Source of the DNA: G965199725 sp965199725
Lineage (GTDB): Bacteria; Pseudomonadota; Gammaproteobacteria; Nitrosococcales; Methylophagaceae
Direction of reading: 5' to 3'
Assembly: GCA_965199725.1 (NCBI GenBank)
Contig: OZ241321.1
Span: 930,001-994,000 of the forward strand
Length of the DNA: 64,000 nucleotides
A program made the translations under genes and the position numbers. Below, one piece after another: positions 41,351-51,273 of this stretch (its first letter is position 1; every line of letters begins with the position of its first letter). The notes below the pieces were generated by a model. That model was not told the origin of the DNA. It made no database searches and worked only from the letters and a program-made list of their open reading frames with translations.

Positions 41351-42169
41351 TCATTCAAGTTTAATTAGTATCTCGCCCATACCAATACCAGCTACATCGC
41401 CAGCATAGCGTTGCGCGCGCGAGAACGGTTCTATGCTGGCAAACGCGTCGTCTAATTTAGCAAACCAATTGAACAGTAAGGGCAAAAAACCCAGTGTGTG
41501 CGTGCCACAGTCATTAAAGTTGGCGGAAATACCTTGTGATGGCTTGTTAGTTAATAGTAGCGTACCCCGCTTCATAGCGTAGCCCAAATGCGCGCCTACA
41601 TCCCCCAAGGCTACAACAGTACCTGCAATCATGCGACTGCCACAATAGTCACCGGTATTACCTTCAATTAAAATCACGCCACGACGCATATGGTCGCCTG
41701 TACGATCACCAGTATTGCCAGCAATAGCTACAATACCGCCCGTCATGCCATTTTTATGACCAGGGCGGGCAGCACCGACAAAGTCACCGGTATTACCATT
41801 AACTTTTATCTGCCCTGCCTGCATTTCACAAGCAGTATAAATATCAGTGTTGCCTGTTATATCAATCTGGCCGCCGTTTAACAGGATGCCAAGGTAAGCA
41901 CCTGCGTCTCCCTCCACTACAATCTGACCAGTTGTCATGCTATAACCAATAAAATCAAGCTTATCACAACTATTAACAAACCTGATGGTCATCGCATCAT
42001 CGCCAGCAATACTAAACAGGTTGTCAACACGCTCTGTGGTATTTCCTACTATAAGGCAAATAGCAGCAATTTCCGCCAACGATTTATTAACGAGCGTATC
42101 TACTGTTAATGGCGAACAATCGATACGCTGTTCAGGCGTCTTTTTGAGTGTGAATGTTAGCGCACTCAT
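41351..42169 (-). CDS. fhcC: Formyltransferase/hydrolase complex subunit C (FhcC)
   Basis: A 272-residue beta-helical subunit related to formylmethanofuran dehydrogenase C. From about residue 75 to 215 it shows repeated G-x-x-G-x-x-x-G units: GGQIDITGNTDIYTACEM, GGIVAIAGNTGDRTGDHM, GVILIEGNTGDYCGSRM and GTVVALGDVGAHLGYAM. Together with FhcA, B and D it forms the complex that converts formyl-H4MPT to formate in methylotrophs. The start overlaps the fhcD stop (ATGA). Confidence 0.93.
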   Translation of the reverse strand: MSALTFTLKKTPEQRIDCSPLTVDTLVNKSLAEIAAICLIVGNTTERVDNLFSIAGDDAMTIRFVNSCDKLDFIGYSMTTGQIVVEGDAGAYLGILLNGGQIDITGNTDIYTACEMQAGQIKVNGNTGDFVGAARPGHKNGMTGGIVAIAGNTGDRTGDHMRRGVILIEGNTGDYCGSRMIAGTVVALGDVGAHLGYAMKRGTLLLTNKPSQGISANFNDCGTHTLGFLPLLFNWFAKLDDAFASIEPFSRAQRYAGDVAGIGMGEILIKLE

Positions 42170-43062
42170 ATCATAATATCCTGCAAATGAAAATGAAAAG
42201 GGCCAAGTTTGCCGCCATAATTACCAGCACTAATTCTGCGAACGCCTTCTTTAGCGCCCAAATCACACACCGCCTGTATGCCAGCCCGCATTGCACTGGC
42301 GACATCTTCTTGGGTCAGACCATCTATCACAATCTCCATAACCGACTCAATATCTGTTGACAGCTGGGTATTAGTTTGTCCTTTTAATGTTGGACAAAAA
42401 ACATCATTGGTTGATGCGCCTAATGCCTTAAATTTTGATCCCACTTTTGAGCCAGAGCGCACAACGCCACCAGGGAACGGCATAATCACGTTGGGTATGT
42501 TATGCATTGCACTGATTGCAGCCTCACAGGCCGCTAAGGCTTGCGCCTGTGACTCGGCCAATACTAAAAAATTACCGCCACCTACTGAGTCCTTTATGCC
42601 AGTTTTTTCCTGCACTAAAAACTCACCATCCATAACTGGAATTCGCCAATAACGCTTGTCACCGATCATTTTTGCAATTTGAAAGCCATCACCAAAATAA
42701 CGTAAATTCTGGCCCAAAGCTATGTCAGTTTCACTATCCAGACCAGAAAAAAGTGCTGATGTAGGAGCAGTAAGCACACACTGACCAGACCTAGTCTCAA
42801 CCTGCTTAGCAAGGGCCTTGCCACCCATGGCGAAAATAAGCACAGCTACACCAGGGCGGCCATCAGGCGTTTCGCTTGGTGTTAGCTCTCGCTCAACACC
42901 AGACTCGCAACCGCAGGCAATAACTGATGTTGCAAAACCAGTAAACGCCTGAGCCGATATCCTTGCCCATTTGGTATTAAGCGCGGTAATAATCAAGCGG
43001 GTGGCTTTCATTGGAAACGCCTCAGCAAACGTTGCATCAATGGTAATACCGTTGATGATCAT
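42166..43062 (-). CDS. fhcD: Formylmethanofuran:H4MPT formyltransferase subunit (FhcD/Ftr)
   Basis: A 298-residue formyltransferase passing the formyl group from tetrahydromethanopterin to the complex's carrier. The protein starts MIINGITIDATFAEAFPMKATRLIIT and ends SAGNYGGKLGPFHFHL, both diagnostic of Ftr. The middle has FGDGFQIAK and GGGNFLVLAES. It overlaps fhcA upstream and fhcC downstream by 4 bp each, implying coupled translation of complex subunits. Confidence 0.95.
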   Translation of the reverse strand: MIINGITIDATFAEAFPMKATRLIITALNTKWARISAQAFTGFATSVIACGCESGVERELTPSETPDGRPGVAVLIFAMGGKALAKQVETRSGQCVLTAPTSALFSGLDSETDIALGQNLRYFGDGFQIAKMIGDKRYWRIPVMDGEFLVQEKTGIKDSVGGGNFLVLAESQAQALAACEAAISAMHNIPNVIMPFPGGVVRSGSKVGSKFKALGASTNDVFCPTLKGQTNTQLSTDIESVMEIVIDGLTQEDVASAMRAGIQAVCDLGAKEGVRRISAGNYGGKLGPFHFHLQDIMI

Positions 43063-44726
43063 ATTGATCCCGGTTTATTTAATGGTTGTATAACCAAGCT
43101 ACCCCTACCATCATCTACAATTTCATCTTTGCTGATCTTAAAGTTGGTCATTTTTATCGTATGGTAACGATCAAAATAGGACTTTAGGTCTTGTTCAATA
43201 CTGCCATCGTATTCTGGCTTAACAACATGCGTACTGCCCCAATTAATATCTGTCAAAACCCCACCCTTAAACACTATTGAGCCATTTTTAAATACGTAAT
43301 CAGGGGCGCTAAACATTTTTTCGCGATCGGGGTTGTTGGTATAAACGGTAATATCTGCTACTGCGCCAACCCCAAGATGCCCTCTATCAGCAAGACCAAC
43401 CAGTTTAGCAGCACTGGCACGCGTCATAATGGCAATTTCGTATAAGGAGTATTCGCGATCCAAGGATGCCAGATGACTTGCGTTCTGAGCATCCGGGTGC
43501 AAAGTTGCGAGCACATCATTACGAAATGATTTATCCATCAACAATTTAATCAAATGTGGATAACTAATAAATGGTGCACCATTAGGATGATCAGTCGTCA
43601 AAAAAACACGCCAAGGATCATCAATCATTAAAAATGTCTCTAAACCAATCATCCATTGCAGCGCATTCACATAGCTTTGATCTTTATATCTAAACGGCAC
43701 CACACCACAACCAGCATCACATTCTATGTCCATGGCTACCCATTTGTTGGGGTGGGCATGCGGGTGAGTGGCGTATTGGTGCATGGTGTCACCTGATGCA
43801 GTAACAGTTTGCCCAAATAATATCTGACCAACATCCACCGTGATGTTTTTATTTTTATTAACTATTTCAGCAATTTCGGCAGCGCCTGACGAGAAATTAA
43901 AATCACCCTCAGTGCCATAACTATGAAACTGAATATGGGTCATATGTATTGGCAAGCCATCAATACCCTTCATGGTATTGATCGTTGTGTTCAGATTACC
44001 GGGGACACCTAAATTACAACCATGAACATGCAGCGGATGCGGTATACCCAGCTCTTTCACTGCTGTTGCCAGTCTTAACAGAATGTCACGAGGTGTCACA
44101 CCATAATATTGGTTCTTTTCATCCAGATCCAACTTGCGTTGATTAAACTTAAAAGCGTTAATGCCACCAGGATTGACCACTTTTACCCCAATAGCCTGAC
44201 TATGGCAGATAATCCAAGCAACATAGTTATTAATTACCTGTTGATCTTTATTGGCCGCCATCATACGCAATAAAAAATCATCACTGCCTAACATAACGTA
44301 ACCGCCTTTATCAATAATTGGTGTATCGTGCATTTCCATGTGGGCATGACGAGCATTAATTGGTAGAATTGCTGGCTCAAAACCAGCGGTATAGCCCATT
44401 TCAGCATAACGATGACCAGCGGTTAGTGTGTTTGGCACGGTGTGACCGCAGCCTGAACGCGCTAATTCGGTATGTGCTAAAAAATCAGTGGCAGTATCCT
44501 CTGGAAACATTGTCCTAGCAATATTTATTTTGCCGCCACCAATGTGAGTATGCACATCAATCGCGCCCGCCATTACTATTTTGCCAAGCAGATTTATTTC
44601 TTTAGTTATTTTTTCGCCTACAGGCTGAGCAACAATGTAATTGTCTTTAATGTAGATATCGCGAATTTCACCATTGATGCCGTGCATAGGATCATAGATT
44701 GTGCCGCCAGTCAGCTTGGTTAACAT
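43059..44726 (-). CDS. fhcA: Formyltransferase/hydrolase complex subunit A (FhcA)
   Basis: A 555-residue amidohydrolase-fold subunit that releases formate. The metal-binding motif is AGAIDVHTHIGGGKINIA (about 54-71); HPLHVHGCNLGVPGNLNT (about 224-241) and LTTDHPNGAPFISYP (about 380-394) follow. The family is the hydrolytic subunit of formylmethanofuran dehydrogenase. It is 14 bp downstream of fhcB and overlaps fhcD. Confidence 0.95.
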   Translation of the reverse strand: MLTKLTGGTIYDPMHGINGEIRDIYIKDNYIVAQPVGEKITKEINLLGKIVMAGAIDVHTHIGGGKINIARTMFPEDTATDFLAHTELARSGCGHTVPNTLTAGHRYAEMGYTAGFEPAILPINARHAHMEMHDTPIIDKGGYVMLGSDDFLLRMMAANKDQQVINNYVAWIICHSQAIGVKVVNPGGINAFKFNQRKLDLDEKNQYYGVTPRDILLRLATAVKELGIPHPLHVHGCNLGVPGNLNTTINTMKGIDGLPIHMTHIQFHSYGTEGDFNFSSGAAEIAEIVNKNKNITVDVGQILFGQTVTASGDTMHQYATHPHAHPNKWVAMDIECDAGCGVVPFRYKDQSYVNALQWMIGLETFLMIDDPWRVFLTTDHPNGAPFISYPHLIKLLMDKSFRNDVLATLHPDAQNASHLASLDREYSLYEIAIMTRASAAKLVGLADRGHLGVGAVADITVYTNNPDREKMFSAPDYVFKNGSIVFKGGVLTDINWGSTHVVKPEYDGSIEQDLKSYFDRYHTIKMTNFKISKDEIVDDGRGSLVIQPLNKPGSI

Positions 44727-44740
44727 GTATTAATATCTCG

Positions 44741-46015
44741 TTACACTATTTGATAAATAGCCGTTAATACACTAAATACGCTTGGCAGGCCGCTATCGCG
44801 CATTTTCTTTAATGGCACTGCCACCGCACTATCAGCACGAAAAGCGCAGCCATCATGATCGATACCCGGTGTTCCTATAGGAATAAACACTTCTGGTTCT
44901 TGCTCAAAAACCATACCAGAACGACCAAGCACTACAGTTTTAGCATTGGATTGTGGTGGCGTACGGCAACTGCTGAAACTGGAAACCCATAACAATACAT
45001 CCGTTTCATTGTTTGCCAACATGCGGTTACTATTAGCAAGATAAGGATCATAGTTGGGATAGTCGCGATTAAAACTTACCCTTACCGGATAACCAGACCG
45101 CCATGTGCACACCTGGCTGGCTGTTATACTTCCCTGTTTACCGCCCAGCGGTAAACAGCTTGAGCGCGTATAGGTGTTTAGGTCTTTTACCATCTCACAT
45201 ACCGTCTGTACGGTAATCTCAGCATGGTTAAAAGTCAAATCGGCGGCTGACCAAACAATAACGGAATAACTAGCACATTTTAATTGTTTGGCCAAATTAG
45301 CAAGATCGTCTACCGCTATGCCGCCAACATACCTGGCCTGAATGGTTTTATTGACGATTAGCGCACGTAATACAGATGTTACTTCTGGCAAGTCAGCGTG
45401 ATCACACTGAATAACCTGCGCTCTTTTACCGTCAGGTGATGTCGACGCGCATCCTGATGGGTTTTTACCAAGATACACTACCTGCCGAGACCCAATATCC
45501 TGATCAAACATACTCTCTTTGTTCCACACCATGCGCTCATAAAAGCGCGGGAAAGCTGCCTCAATATCACTGCCAACCACCAGCAACAAATCAGCTCGGT
45601 TTCTGGTTTCTGTCAATGTAGTGGCCACCCAACCTGTATCCTGCAGCACCAAAGTATTTACTAGTGTTGCAGCCGAGTCCATATGATCGATAGTGGCACC
45701 AATTTTATCTGCTAATGCTATTGCTGATCGGGCACCATTTACATCTGTTGCCATGCCGGCAATAACAGGTTGCCTGCTTTTTGCTAACAGGCTGGTCACG
45801 TAGGTAACTGCTCTTTCTAATGAAACAGTCTCACCTTTTATCCGCGGGGAAATATCAGTAATAGGCGACTCAAAACCAGTCTTGGTGATGGGATCACCGT
45901 TTTTTATGACGGTTAGTATCTTACCTTCTGTCTTGATTGTTAAATCATCTACAGCAAGTCCACAGAAAGGGCTAGGCACATCTTGCCAGATTGTTGATGT
46001 TGTTGGTTCTGTCAT
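44741..46015 (-). CDS. fhcB: Formyltransferase/hydrolase complex subunit B (FhcB)
   Basis: About 424 residues, related to the molybdopterin subunit of archaeal formylmethanofuran dehydrogenase. The N-terminus reads TIWQDVPSPFCGLAVDDL. The region that carries the redox Cys/Sec in archaea reads VIAGMATDVNGARSAIALAD (about 80-99) and has no cysteine, consistent with the non-redox bacterial form. LLLVVGSDIEAAFPRFYERM and VLGRSGMVFEQEPEVFIPIGTPG are conserved. I use ATG 46015; a GTG three bases upstream is also possible. It is 9 bp after the dehydratase-like gene. Confidence 0.92.
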   Translation of the reverse strand: MTEPTTSTIWQDVPSPFCGLAVDDLTIKTEGKILTVIKNGDPITKTGFESPITDISPRIKGETVSLERAVTYVTSLLAKSRQPVIAGMATDVNGARSAIALADKIGATIDHMDSAATLVNTLVLQDTGWVATTLTETRNRADLLLVVGSDIEAAFPRFYERMVWNKESMFDQDIGSRQVVYLGKNPSGCASTSPDGKRAQVIQCDHADLPEVTSVLRALIVNKTIQARYVGGIAVDDLANLAKQLKCASYSVIVWSAADLTFNHAEITVQTVCEMVKDLNTYTRSSCLPLGGKQGSITASQVCTWRSGYPVRVSFNRDYPNYDPYLANSNRMLANNETDVLLWVSSFSSCRTPPQSNAKTVVLGRSGMVFEQEPEVFIPIGTPGIDHDGCAFRADSAVAVPLKKMRDSGLPSVFSVLTAIYQIV

Positions 46016-46024
46016 CACAAAAAG

Positions 46025-46408
46025 TTATTTTTTATCGTCATATTTAATATATTTAAAGCGCTGATCTGATGGTGTTCCTTCAAATGGTCCTTCCTCTTCA
46101 CCTGGTTGCCAATGCACAACCTGCTCTATTTTTTTGGCCAGCTCAAAATCCTTATCAGTAATACCTTTAGCGCTATGCGTTGTTAGTTTTACAACCACAA
46201 AGGCATACGAGGCGCTTAAATCAGGATGATGCCATGCCGCTTCTGCCATGTGACCAACGGTACTAATCACCATCAATGTACTTTTCCAGCCACTGGTTTT
46301 ATATTTGCGGCGAATCCAGCCATTTTCAAAATACCAGTGCGGCAGCTCAGTGATCAATTTTTTATTGATTTCAGCTTCTGTATATGTTTTTTGTTTGTGT
46401 TCGGTCAT
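46025..46408 (-). CDS. Pterin-4a-carbinolamine dehydratase-like protein in the C1 cluster
   Basis: A 127-residue protein of the PCD/DCoH fold: WYFENGWIRRKYKTSGWKSTL (about 25-45), AEAAWHHPDLSASYAFVVVKLTTHSAKGITDKD (about 56-88). The paired histidines and the LTTH-x-x-x-G-I-T segment are PCD hallmarks. It heads the fhcBADC run behind an AAGGAGCT site. Linkage to fhc suggests a role with methanopterin or molybdopterin-type pterins rather than phenylalanine hydroxylase, which I do not see here. The function is an inference from linkage. Confidence 0.75.
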   Translation of the reverse strand: MTEHKQKTYTEAEINKKLITELPHWYFENGWIRRKYKTSGWKSTLMVISTVGHMAEAAWHHPDLSASYAFVVVKLTTHSAKGITDKDFELAKKIEQVVHWQPGEEEGPFEGTPSDQRFKYIKYDDKK

Positions 46409-46443
46409 GATAGCTCCTTTTGATAATATATTAGTTTAGCTGT

Positions 46444-46998
46444 CTAGCTATGTTTTGCGCGCATTAACAAAAATTCTATTTTGTTTTGTTGTAGTTGTTT
46501 TTGCAATATATCCACCTGTTGTCGTCCGACTATTGGGCCTATCTGTACGCGATGCCATGTGTCCTTGTTGTCAATAGTGACCTTTTGTATCTTTGATGTG
46601 ATGCCCAGAAAAGCTAATCTGGCCTTTAGGCTATCCGCATCAGTTAATTTTTTGAATGAGCCCGTCTGTAATATATAGCTTATTTTTTTCTCTGTCTTTT
46701 TTGTTTTTTGTTGCTGGCTAGGTATAGCAACTACGGGGGTTTTGTTATCTTCGGAATGATTAACAACTGTTTCTGTTTCCGGCAACAAAGTATAAAACTC
46801 AAACAGAGGCTCTGCTTTTGCTTCTTTTTTTGCTATCTTCTTATTAGCGATCAATCCATTACCAACAAAGTCAAAATCCGCTATCTTGTCGTTCAAGCAT
46901 ATTAAAAGCGTGATAAGCACGCCAACAGTAATACCTATAAACATTGCCTTCCATGCAAACGGTGGTGATTTTCTGTTATTACGCGCATTTTTAGCCAT
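46444..46998 (-). CDS. SPOR-domain membrane protein (FtsN-like)
   Basis: A 184-residue protein. A short basic cytoplasmic tail is followed by one membrane helix (MFIGITVGVLITLLICL, about 19-35), a charged linker and a C-terminal SPOR domain starting near KKISYILQTGSFKKLTDAD (about 103-121) and ending VGRQQVDILQKQL. SPOR binds denuded glycan at the division septum. It lies 2 bp after argS in priA-argS-SPOR order, as for ftsN in pseudomonads. The hslVU genes that often follow are replaced by the C1 cluster. Confidence 0.85.
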   Translation of the reverse strand: MAKNARNNRKSPPFAWKAMFIGITVGVLITLLICLNDKIADFDFVGNGLIANKKIAKKEAKAEPLFEFYTLLPETETVVNHSEDNKTPVVAIPSQQQKTKKTEKKISYILQTGSFKKLTDADSLKARLAFLGITSKIQKVTIDNKDTWHRVQIGPIVGRQQVDILQKQLQQNKIEFLLMRAKHS

Positions 46999-47000
46999 AA

Positions 47001-48767
47001 CTACATACTCTCTGGTGCTGATACTCCTATTATACGCAGCCCATTTTTTATTACCTGTTTTACTGCAGCTATCAAAGTTAACCGTGCACGGCTTAGCTCA
47101 ATATTATCAACGATAAAATGATGGGTATTGTAGTAAGCGTGAAAATCACTAGCTAAGTCTATTAGATAGCGCGCTAAAAGATGAGGCGCATAATTTAAAG
47201 CAGCCGACTCCACTAATTCCGGATACTGCGATAATTTTTTCAATAGAGTGTGTTCCTTGTCCTCTATCAAACAACTAAGATACTGTCTACCTTGTTCCTC
47301 ACTCCATTCTAAATCATGTTGGGTTAACTTATTAAAAACACTATTAATCCGAGCATATGCATATTGCACATAATAAACGGGGTTGTTGTTGTTTTGCGAT
47401 TTAGCCAACTCCAAATCAAATTTCATGTGTTGATCAGCGCCATACAATACATAAAAAAAGCGTGCTGCATCTCTACCTACTTCTCTTTGTAATTGTCGCA
47501 AGGTAACAAATTTGCCGCTACGTGTTGACATAGCTACTTTTTTTTTACCCCGATACAATACGGCAAATTGCACTAATAATACATTCAGTTTGTGCTTATC
47601 TTGTCTCACCGCCTCCAAAGAAGCTTTGATGCGCGACACATAGCCATGATGATCGCTACCCCAGACATTGATCACTATATCAAAACCGCGCCTTAATTTA
47701 TTCAAATGATAAGCAATATCTGAGGCAAAATAGGTCATTTGGCCGTTATTGCGCACAACTACGCGATCTTTTTGATCGCCGTACTTTGTTGATTTAAACC
47801 ACTGCGCTTGGTCTTTTTTATATAATGCTCTGGCGCCTTTTAGTCTTTCTATCGCTTTATCAGCTTCACCAGATTTCATTAATGATTGTTCAGAAAACCA
47901 GTCATCATAATCAACACCAAAATCAGCAAGATCGCGCCTAATGCCAGCCAAAACAGAGCTTAGACTTATATCAAATAACAAGCGATAACGATCTGTGCCT
48001 AATAAGGCTTTTGTGTTAGCAATCAAGCCATCAATATGTTTATCTTTGTCACCTCCATGGGGCTCATCAGCTGGAATATTATTAAAGAGACCTGCCGCAT
48101 CATGGTAAAATGCATTATTCTTAGTTTGTTTTAAGTCTCTGGCAATATCTGCCACATACTCCCCTTGATAACCATTACTAGGGAAAATAACCTGTTCGCC
48201 GCAAAAAGATAAATAACGTAACCACACACTAGTTGTCAGAATATCCATCTGTCTGCCAGCATCATTGATATAATATTCACGATGGACATTAAAACCAACA
48301 GCAACTAAAAGGTTAGCTACTACTGACCCATAAACCGCGCCACGACCATGACCAACATGTAGTGGCCCTGTTGGGTTGGCAGACACAGACTCAATATGTA
48401 CAGATTTGTCTGCGCCTAACTTACTACAGCCAAAAATATCGCCTTTGGTAAGAATATCAATAACAATTTGCTGAACAGAGTCTGCTGATACAGTAAAATT
48501 AATAAAGCCGGGGGCAGCAACCTCCACCTTGTTAATAAAATGAGCATCGGATAACCGCTCTACGATGAGTTTCGCTACATGGTGAGGTTTTTTCTTGGTT
48601 AAACCTGCCAGCACTAGTGCAATATTACAGGCAAAATTACCATGTAGTTTATTTCTGGTGGGGTTAATCTGTATTTCCGGAAGCTGCACCGCCGGTAACA
48701 ACCCATCAGTAATTAAATCAGATAATGACTGCCGGATTAATTTTTTCAGCCTGTTTTTCAACTTCAA
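47001..48767 (-). CDS. argS: Arginyl-tRNA synthetase
   Basis: A 588-residue class I aminoacyl-tRNA synthetase. The HIGH-type motif is SANPTGPLHVGHGRGAVYGS (about 130-149). KVAMSTRSGKFVTLRQL (about 380-396) occupies the KMSKS-loop place, and the C-terminal anticodon-binding ALNYAPHLLARYLIDLASDFHAYY is conserved. It is 62 bp downstream of priA. Full length. Confidence 0.96.
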   Translation of the reverse strand: MKLKNRLKKLIRQSLSDLITDGLLPAVQLPEIQINPTRNKLHGNFACNIALVLAGLTKKKPHHVAKLIVERLSDAHFINKVEVAAPGFINFTVSADSVQQIVIDILTKGDIFGCSKLGADKSVHIESVSANPTGPLHVGHGRGAVYGSVVANLLVAVGFNVHREYYINDAGRQMDILTTSVWLRYLSFCGEQVIFPSNGYQGEYVADIARDLKQTKNNAFYHDAAGLFNNIPADEPHGGDKDKHIDGLIANTKALLGTDRYRLLFDISLSSVLAGIRRDLADFGVDYDDWFSEQSLMKSGEADKAIERLKGARALYKKDQAQWFKSTKYGDQKDRVVVRNNGQMTYFASDIAYHLNKLRRGFDIVINVWGSDHHGYVSRIKASLEAVRQDKHKLNVLLVQFAVLYRGKKKVAMSTRSGKFVTLRQLQREVGRDAARFFYVLYGADQHMKFDLELAKSQNNNNPVYYVQYAYARINSVFNKLTQHDLEWSEEQGRQYLSCLIEDKEHTLLKKLSQYPELVESAALNYAPHLLARYLIDLASDFHAYYNTHHFIVDNIELSRARLTLIAAVKQVIKNGLRIIGVSAPESM

Positions 48768-48829
48768 CCCTTGCCAAATTAATCAAGACTAATTTTACCG
48801 TATCATAAACTATCAGGTATGATTTTCCA

Positions 48830-51016
48830 TTAAAACAAATCTACAGGGTCAATATCAATTGACCATCTTATTGTTTTTGCCAGTTTTAGTGCTGATAATT
48901 TATCTATGGATATATCTAATAACTGGTGTATCCGTTTTTTATCTAATGAAGATAATAACAACTGGGCACGATGCCGCCCTGCTTTTTTTTCCATAATAGC
49001 TGGCACGGGACCAACTACAGCTACCTGTGTTTTATGTTGATTTAATATCATCGCCACATCAGTCAAAAACTGCATTGCTAACTGCTGTTGTTTGTTTTCT
49101 GCCCTAATAACACAAAGGGATCCTGTTGGCGGTAAAGCTGTAGCTTGTCGTTGTTGTAATAGTTTTTCTGCTATATATGTATATCCTCTACTTAACAGGT
49201 CCCGCCAAAACTCATGGCGCGGCTGTTGAGTTTGAATAAGCACTTGTCCTCTTTTTTTAGCTCTTCCTGCTCTACCTATTACCTGAATAATTAACTGGGC
49301 TAACACCTCTGTTGCGCGAAAATCAGCACTGAATAGGCCTTGATCAGAATCAAGCACACCCACCAATGTAACATCCTGAAAATCATGGCCTTTAGCAAGT
49401 ATTTGTGTGCCTACCAATATTTTGCTACCGCCTTTTTGTATAGTGTTTACTATATTAACAAAGGTATGTTTTTTATGTGTGCTATCGCGATCAATCCTCA
49501 GTACTGGTGTATTAGGAAAACAGCGCTGTAAAATTTGCTCTACTTGTTCGGTACCAACACCGTAAGTACGTAAATCTGTAGAATGACACCCTGGACACCG
49601 CTTAATCAGCGCAGAGATTAAACCACAATAGTGGCATATTAAAATATTACGTTTTTTATACACCACCATACGGGCATCACACTGCTGGCAGACTGCCTGC
49701 CAATGACAGCTACAACAAAATAAAACAGGAGAAAACCCGCGACGATTAATAAAAAGTAATACCTGATTATTGTTGGTTATCTCAGTTTGTATAGCACTAT
49801 ACAATTCACTTGATATAATTTTATCAGGCGGTAGATTTGAATTATCTATTAATTTAACATTTGGAAGTGTTGCGCCTGTAGCTCTTTTTGTTAGCATTAA
49901 TAACTGATAACGTTGCTGTTTAGTATAATATAAACTCTCTAAAGATGGCGTAGCACTACCCAGCACAACAGGAATAGCTAACTGTTTTGCATTAATAAGC
50001 GCGACACTACGTGCATGATATTTAAGCCCATCTTGCTGTTTATAGGCCTTGTCGTGCTCTTCATCAATAATAATTAATCCGAGCTTAGTTAATGGTGCAA
50101 ATACAGCTAAACGCGTACCAACAGCAACATCAACTAACCCCTCTTTTATTAACAACCATGATTGTTTACGTTCATTGTCTGAGATAGCTGAATTTAAGGT
50201 AACAATACGCGCGGAAAGACGTCTGCGAAAACGATCAACAAGCTGAATGGTCAAGTTTATTTCGGGCACTAAAACTAACACCTGCTTATATTCAGCCAAC
50301 ATTCGCTGTGTTAGTTGAATATATACTTCTGTTTTACCGCTACCAGTTACACCTTGTAATAAATAAGGAGAAAATGTATTTCTGTTCCTCCAGATATGGT
50401 TAACAGCTTGTTGTTGTTCATCATTTAATTGAAAAGGGGTTGATGATGGTAATGATGCTTGAATTAGTGGTTTTTTTATCTTGGTTTGTTTATTAATAAT
50501 TTGTTTTTTTTGCAAACTAATTAAAGAAGACTGACATGGCCCTATCTGTTTATATATTTCTCTTTGGCTTAGGGATAAAGAATCACATTGTAAAAGTTGT
50601 ATAATTTGCGCTTGTTTTTTACCCAGTGATTGTATATCTGGTTCACCAATTAGTTGCCATATTGTTTCGGTTAAAAGTTTAGCTGGTTCACTTGATTGTA
50701 GTTTTTTAGGTAATGCAGTTTGGATACATTCACCAATAGGATGATGATAATAATTACTTAACCATTTAATGAGTGATAATAAATGATTAGGTAATAACGG
50801 TTGTGTATCTAAGTATTGAATAATGGTTTTTAACTTTAACTTGTCATCTGAGATATCTCTTTCACCAATGCCTACAATTATACCAATAATGGTTTTCGCG
50901 CCAAAAGGAACATAAACCCTGATACCAATTTGCGGCTTAAGTTTTGTTGGAATAGGTAAATAATTAAAAACTGTTCTTAATGGACGAGGTATGGCAACAT
51001 ATAAAATAATATTCAT
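48830..51016 (-). CDS. priA: Primosomal replication-restart helicase PriA
   Basis: A 728-residue DNA helicase that reloads DnaB at stalled forks. Walker A is LLQGVTGSGKTEVYIQL (about 221-237), the DEEH box is IIIDEEHDKAYKQQDG, and GSATPSLES is motif III. Eight zinc cysteines lie in CCSCHWQAVCQQC...CHYCGLI...RCPGC (about 433-475). Motif VI is VIGRAGRAKKRG. The N-terminal domain reads PLRTVFNYLPIP. Upstream is the DnaA-box region. Confidence 0.97.
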   Translation of the reverse strand: MNIILYVAIPRPLRTVFNYLPIPTKLKPQIGIRVYVPFGAKTIIGIIVGIGERDISDDKLKLKTIIQYLDTQPLLPNHLLSLIKWLSNYYHHPIGECIQTALPKKLQSSEPAKLLTETIWQLIGEPDIQSLGKKQAQIIQLLQCDSLSLSQREIYKQIGPCQSSLISLQKKQIINKQTKIKKPLIQASLPSSTPFQLNDEQQQAVNHIWRNRNTFSPYLLQGVTGSGKTEVYIQLTQRMLAEYKQVLVLVPEINLTIQLVDRFRRRLSARIVTLNSAISDNERKQSWLLIKEGLVDVAVGTRLAVFAPLTKLGLIIIDEEHDKAYKQQDGLKYHARSVALINAKQLAIPVVLGSATPSLESLYYTKQQRYQLLMLTKRATGATLPNVKLIDNSNLPPDKIISSELYSAIQTEITNNNQVLLFINRRGFSPVLFCCSCHWQAVCQQCDARMVVYKKRNILICHYCGLISALIKRCPGCHSTDLRTYGVGTEQVEQILQRCFPNTPVLRIDRDSTHKKHTFVNIVNTIQKGGSKILVGTQILAKGHDFQDVTLVGVLDSDQGLFSADFRATEVLAQLIIQVIGRAGRAKKRGQVLIQTQQPRHEFWRDLLSRGYTYIAEKLLQQRQATALPPTGSLCVIRAENKQQQLAMQFLTDVAMILNQHKTQVAVVGPVPAIMEKKAGRHRAQLLLSSLDKKRIHQLLDISIDKLSALKLAKTIRWSIDIDPVDLF

Positions 51017-51127
51017 TTAAGGTTTTTATTATGCTTATTATCTGCTTTGCAAAAAAGTGTTTTAGTCTAAAAACCCTTATAAGCAAACGGTTACACTTGT
51101 GCAGCTTTTATAGGTAAGCTATATATT

Positions 51128-51196
51128 TGTGGTAAATATTCTGTGGATAAAGTATACATTTATCCACAACGTTAATTTATGTTTTAGTTATCCACA
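51128..51196. promoter_or_regulatory. DnaA-box cluster in the priA-folA intergenic region (candidate origin element)
   Basis: Three perfect DnaA boxes TTATCCACA lie at 51142-51150 (minus), 51160-51168 (plus) and 51188-51196 (plus), and a one-mismatch copy TTTACCACA at 51128-51136 (minus). AT-rich DNA follows at about 51198-51260, as in an unwinding element. The 257-bp gap contains no gene. This is either part of a replication origin or a DnaA-regulated promoter for folA or priA. Confidence 0.6.
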
Positions 51197-51273
51197 GTCT
51201 ATACTATTTTTATACAAGGGTTATTGGTTGTTTTTATTTTGTACCATAAACAAAAACTTAAAGCGGTTAGTGT

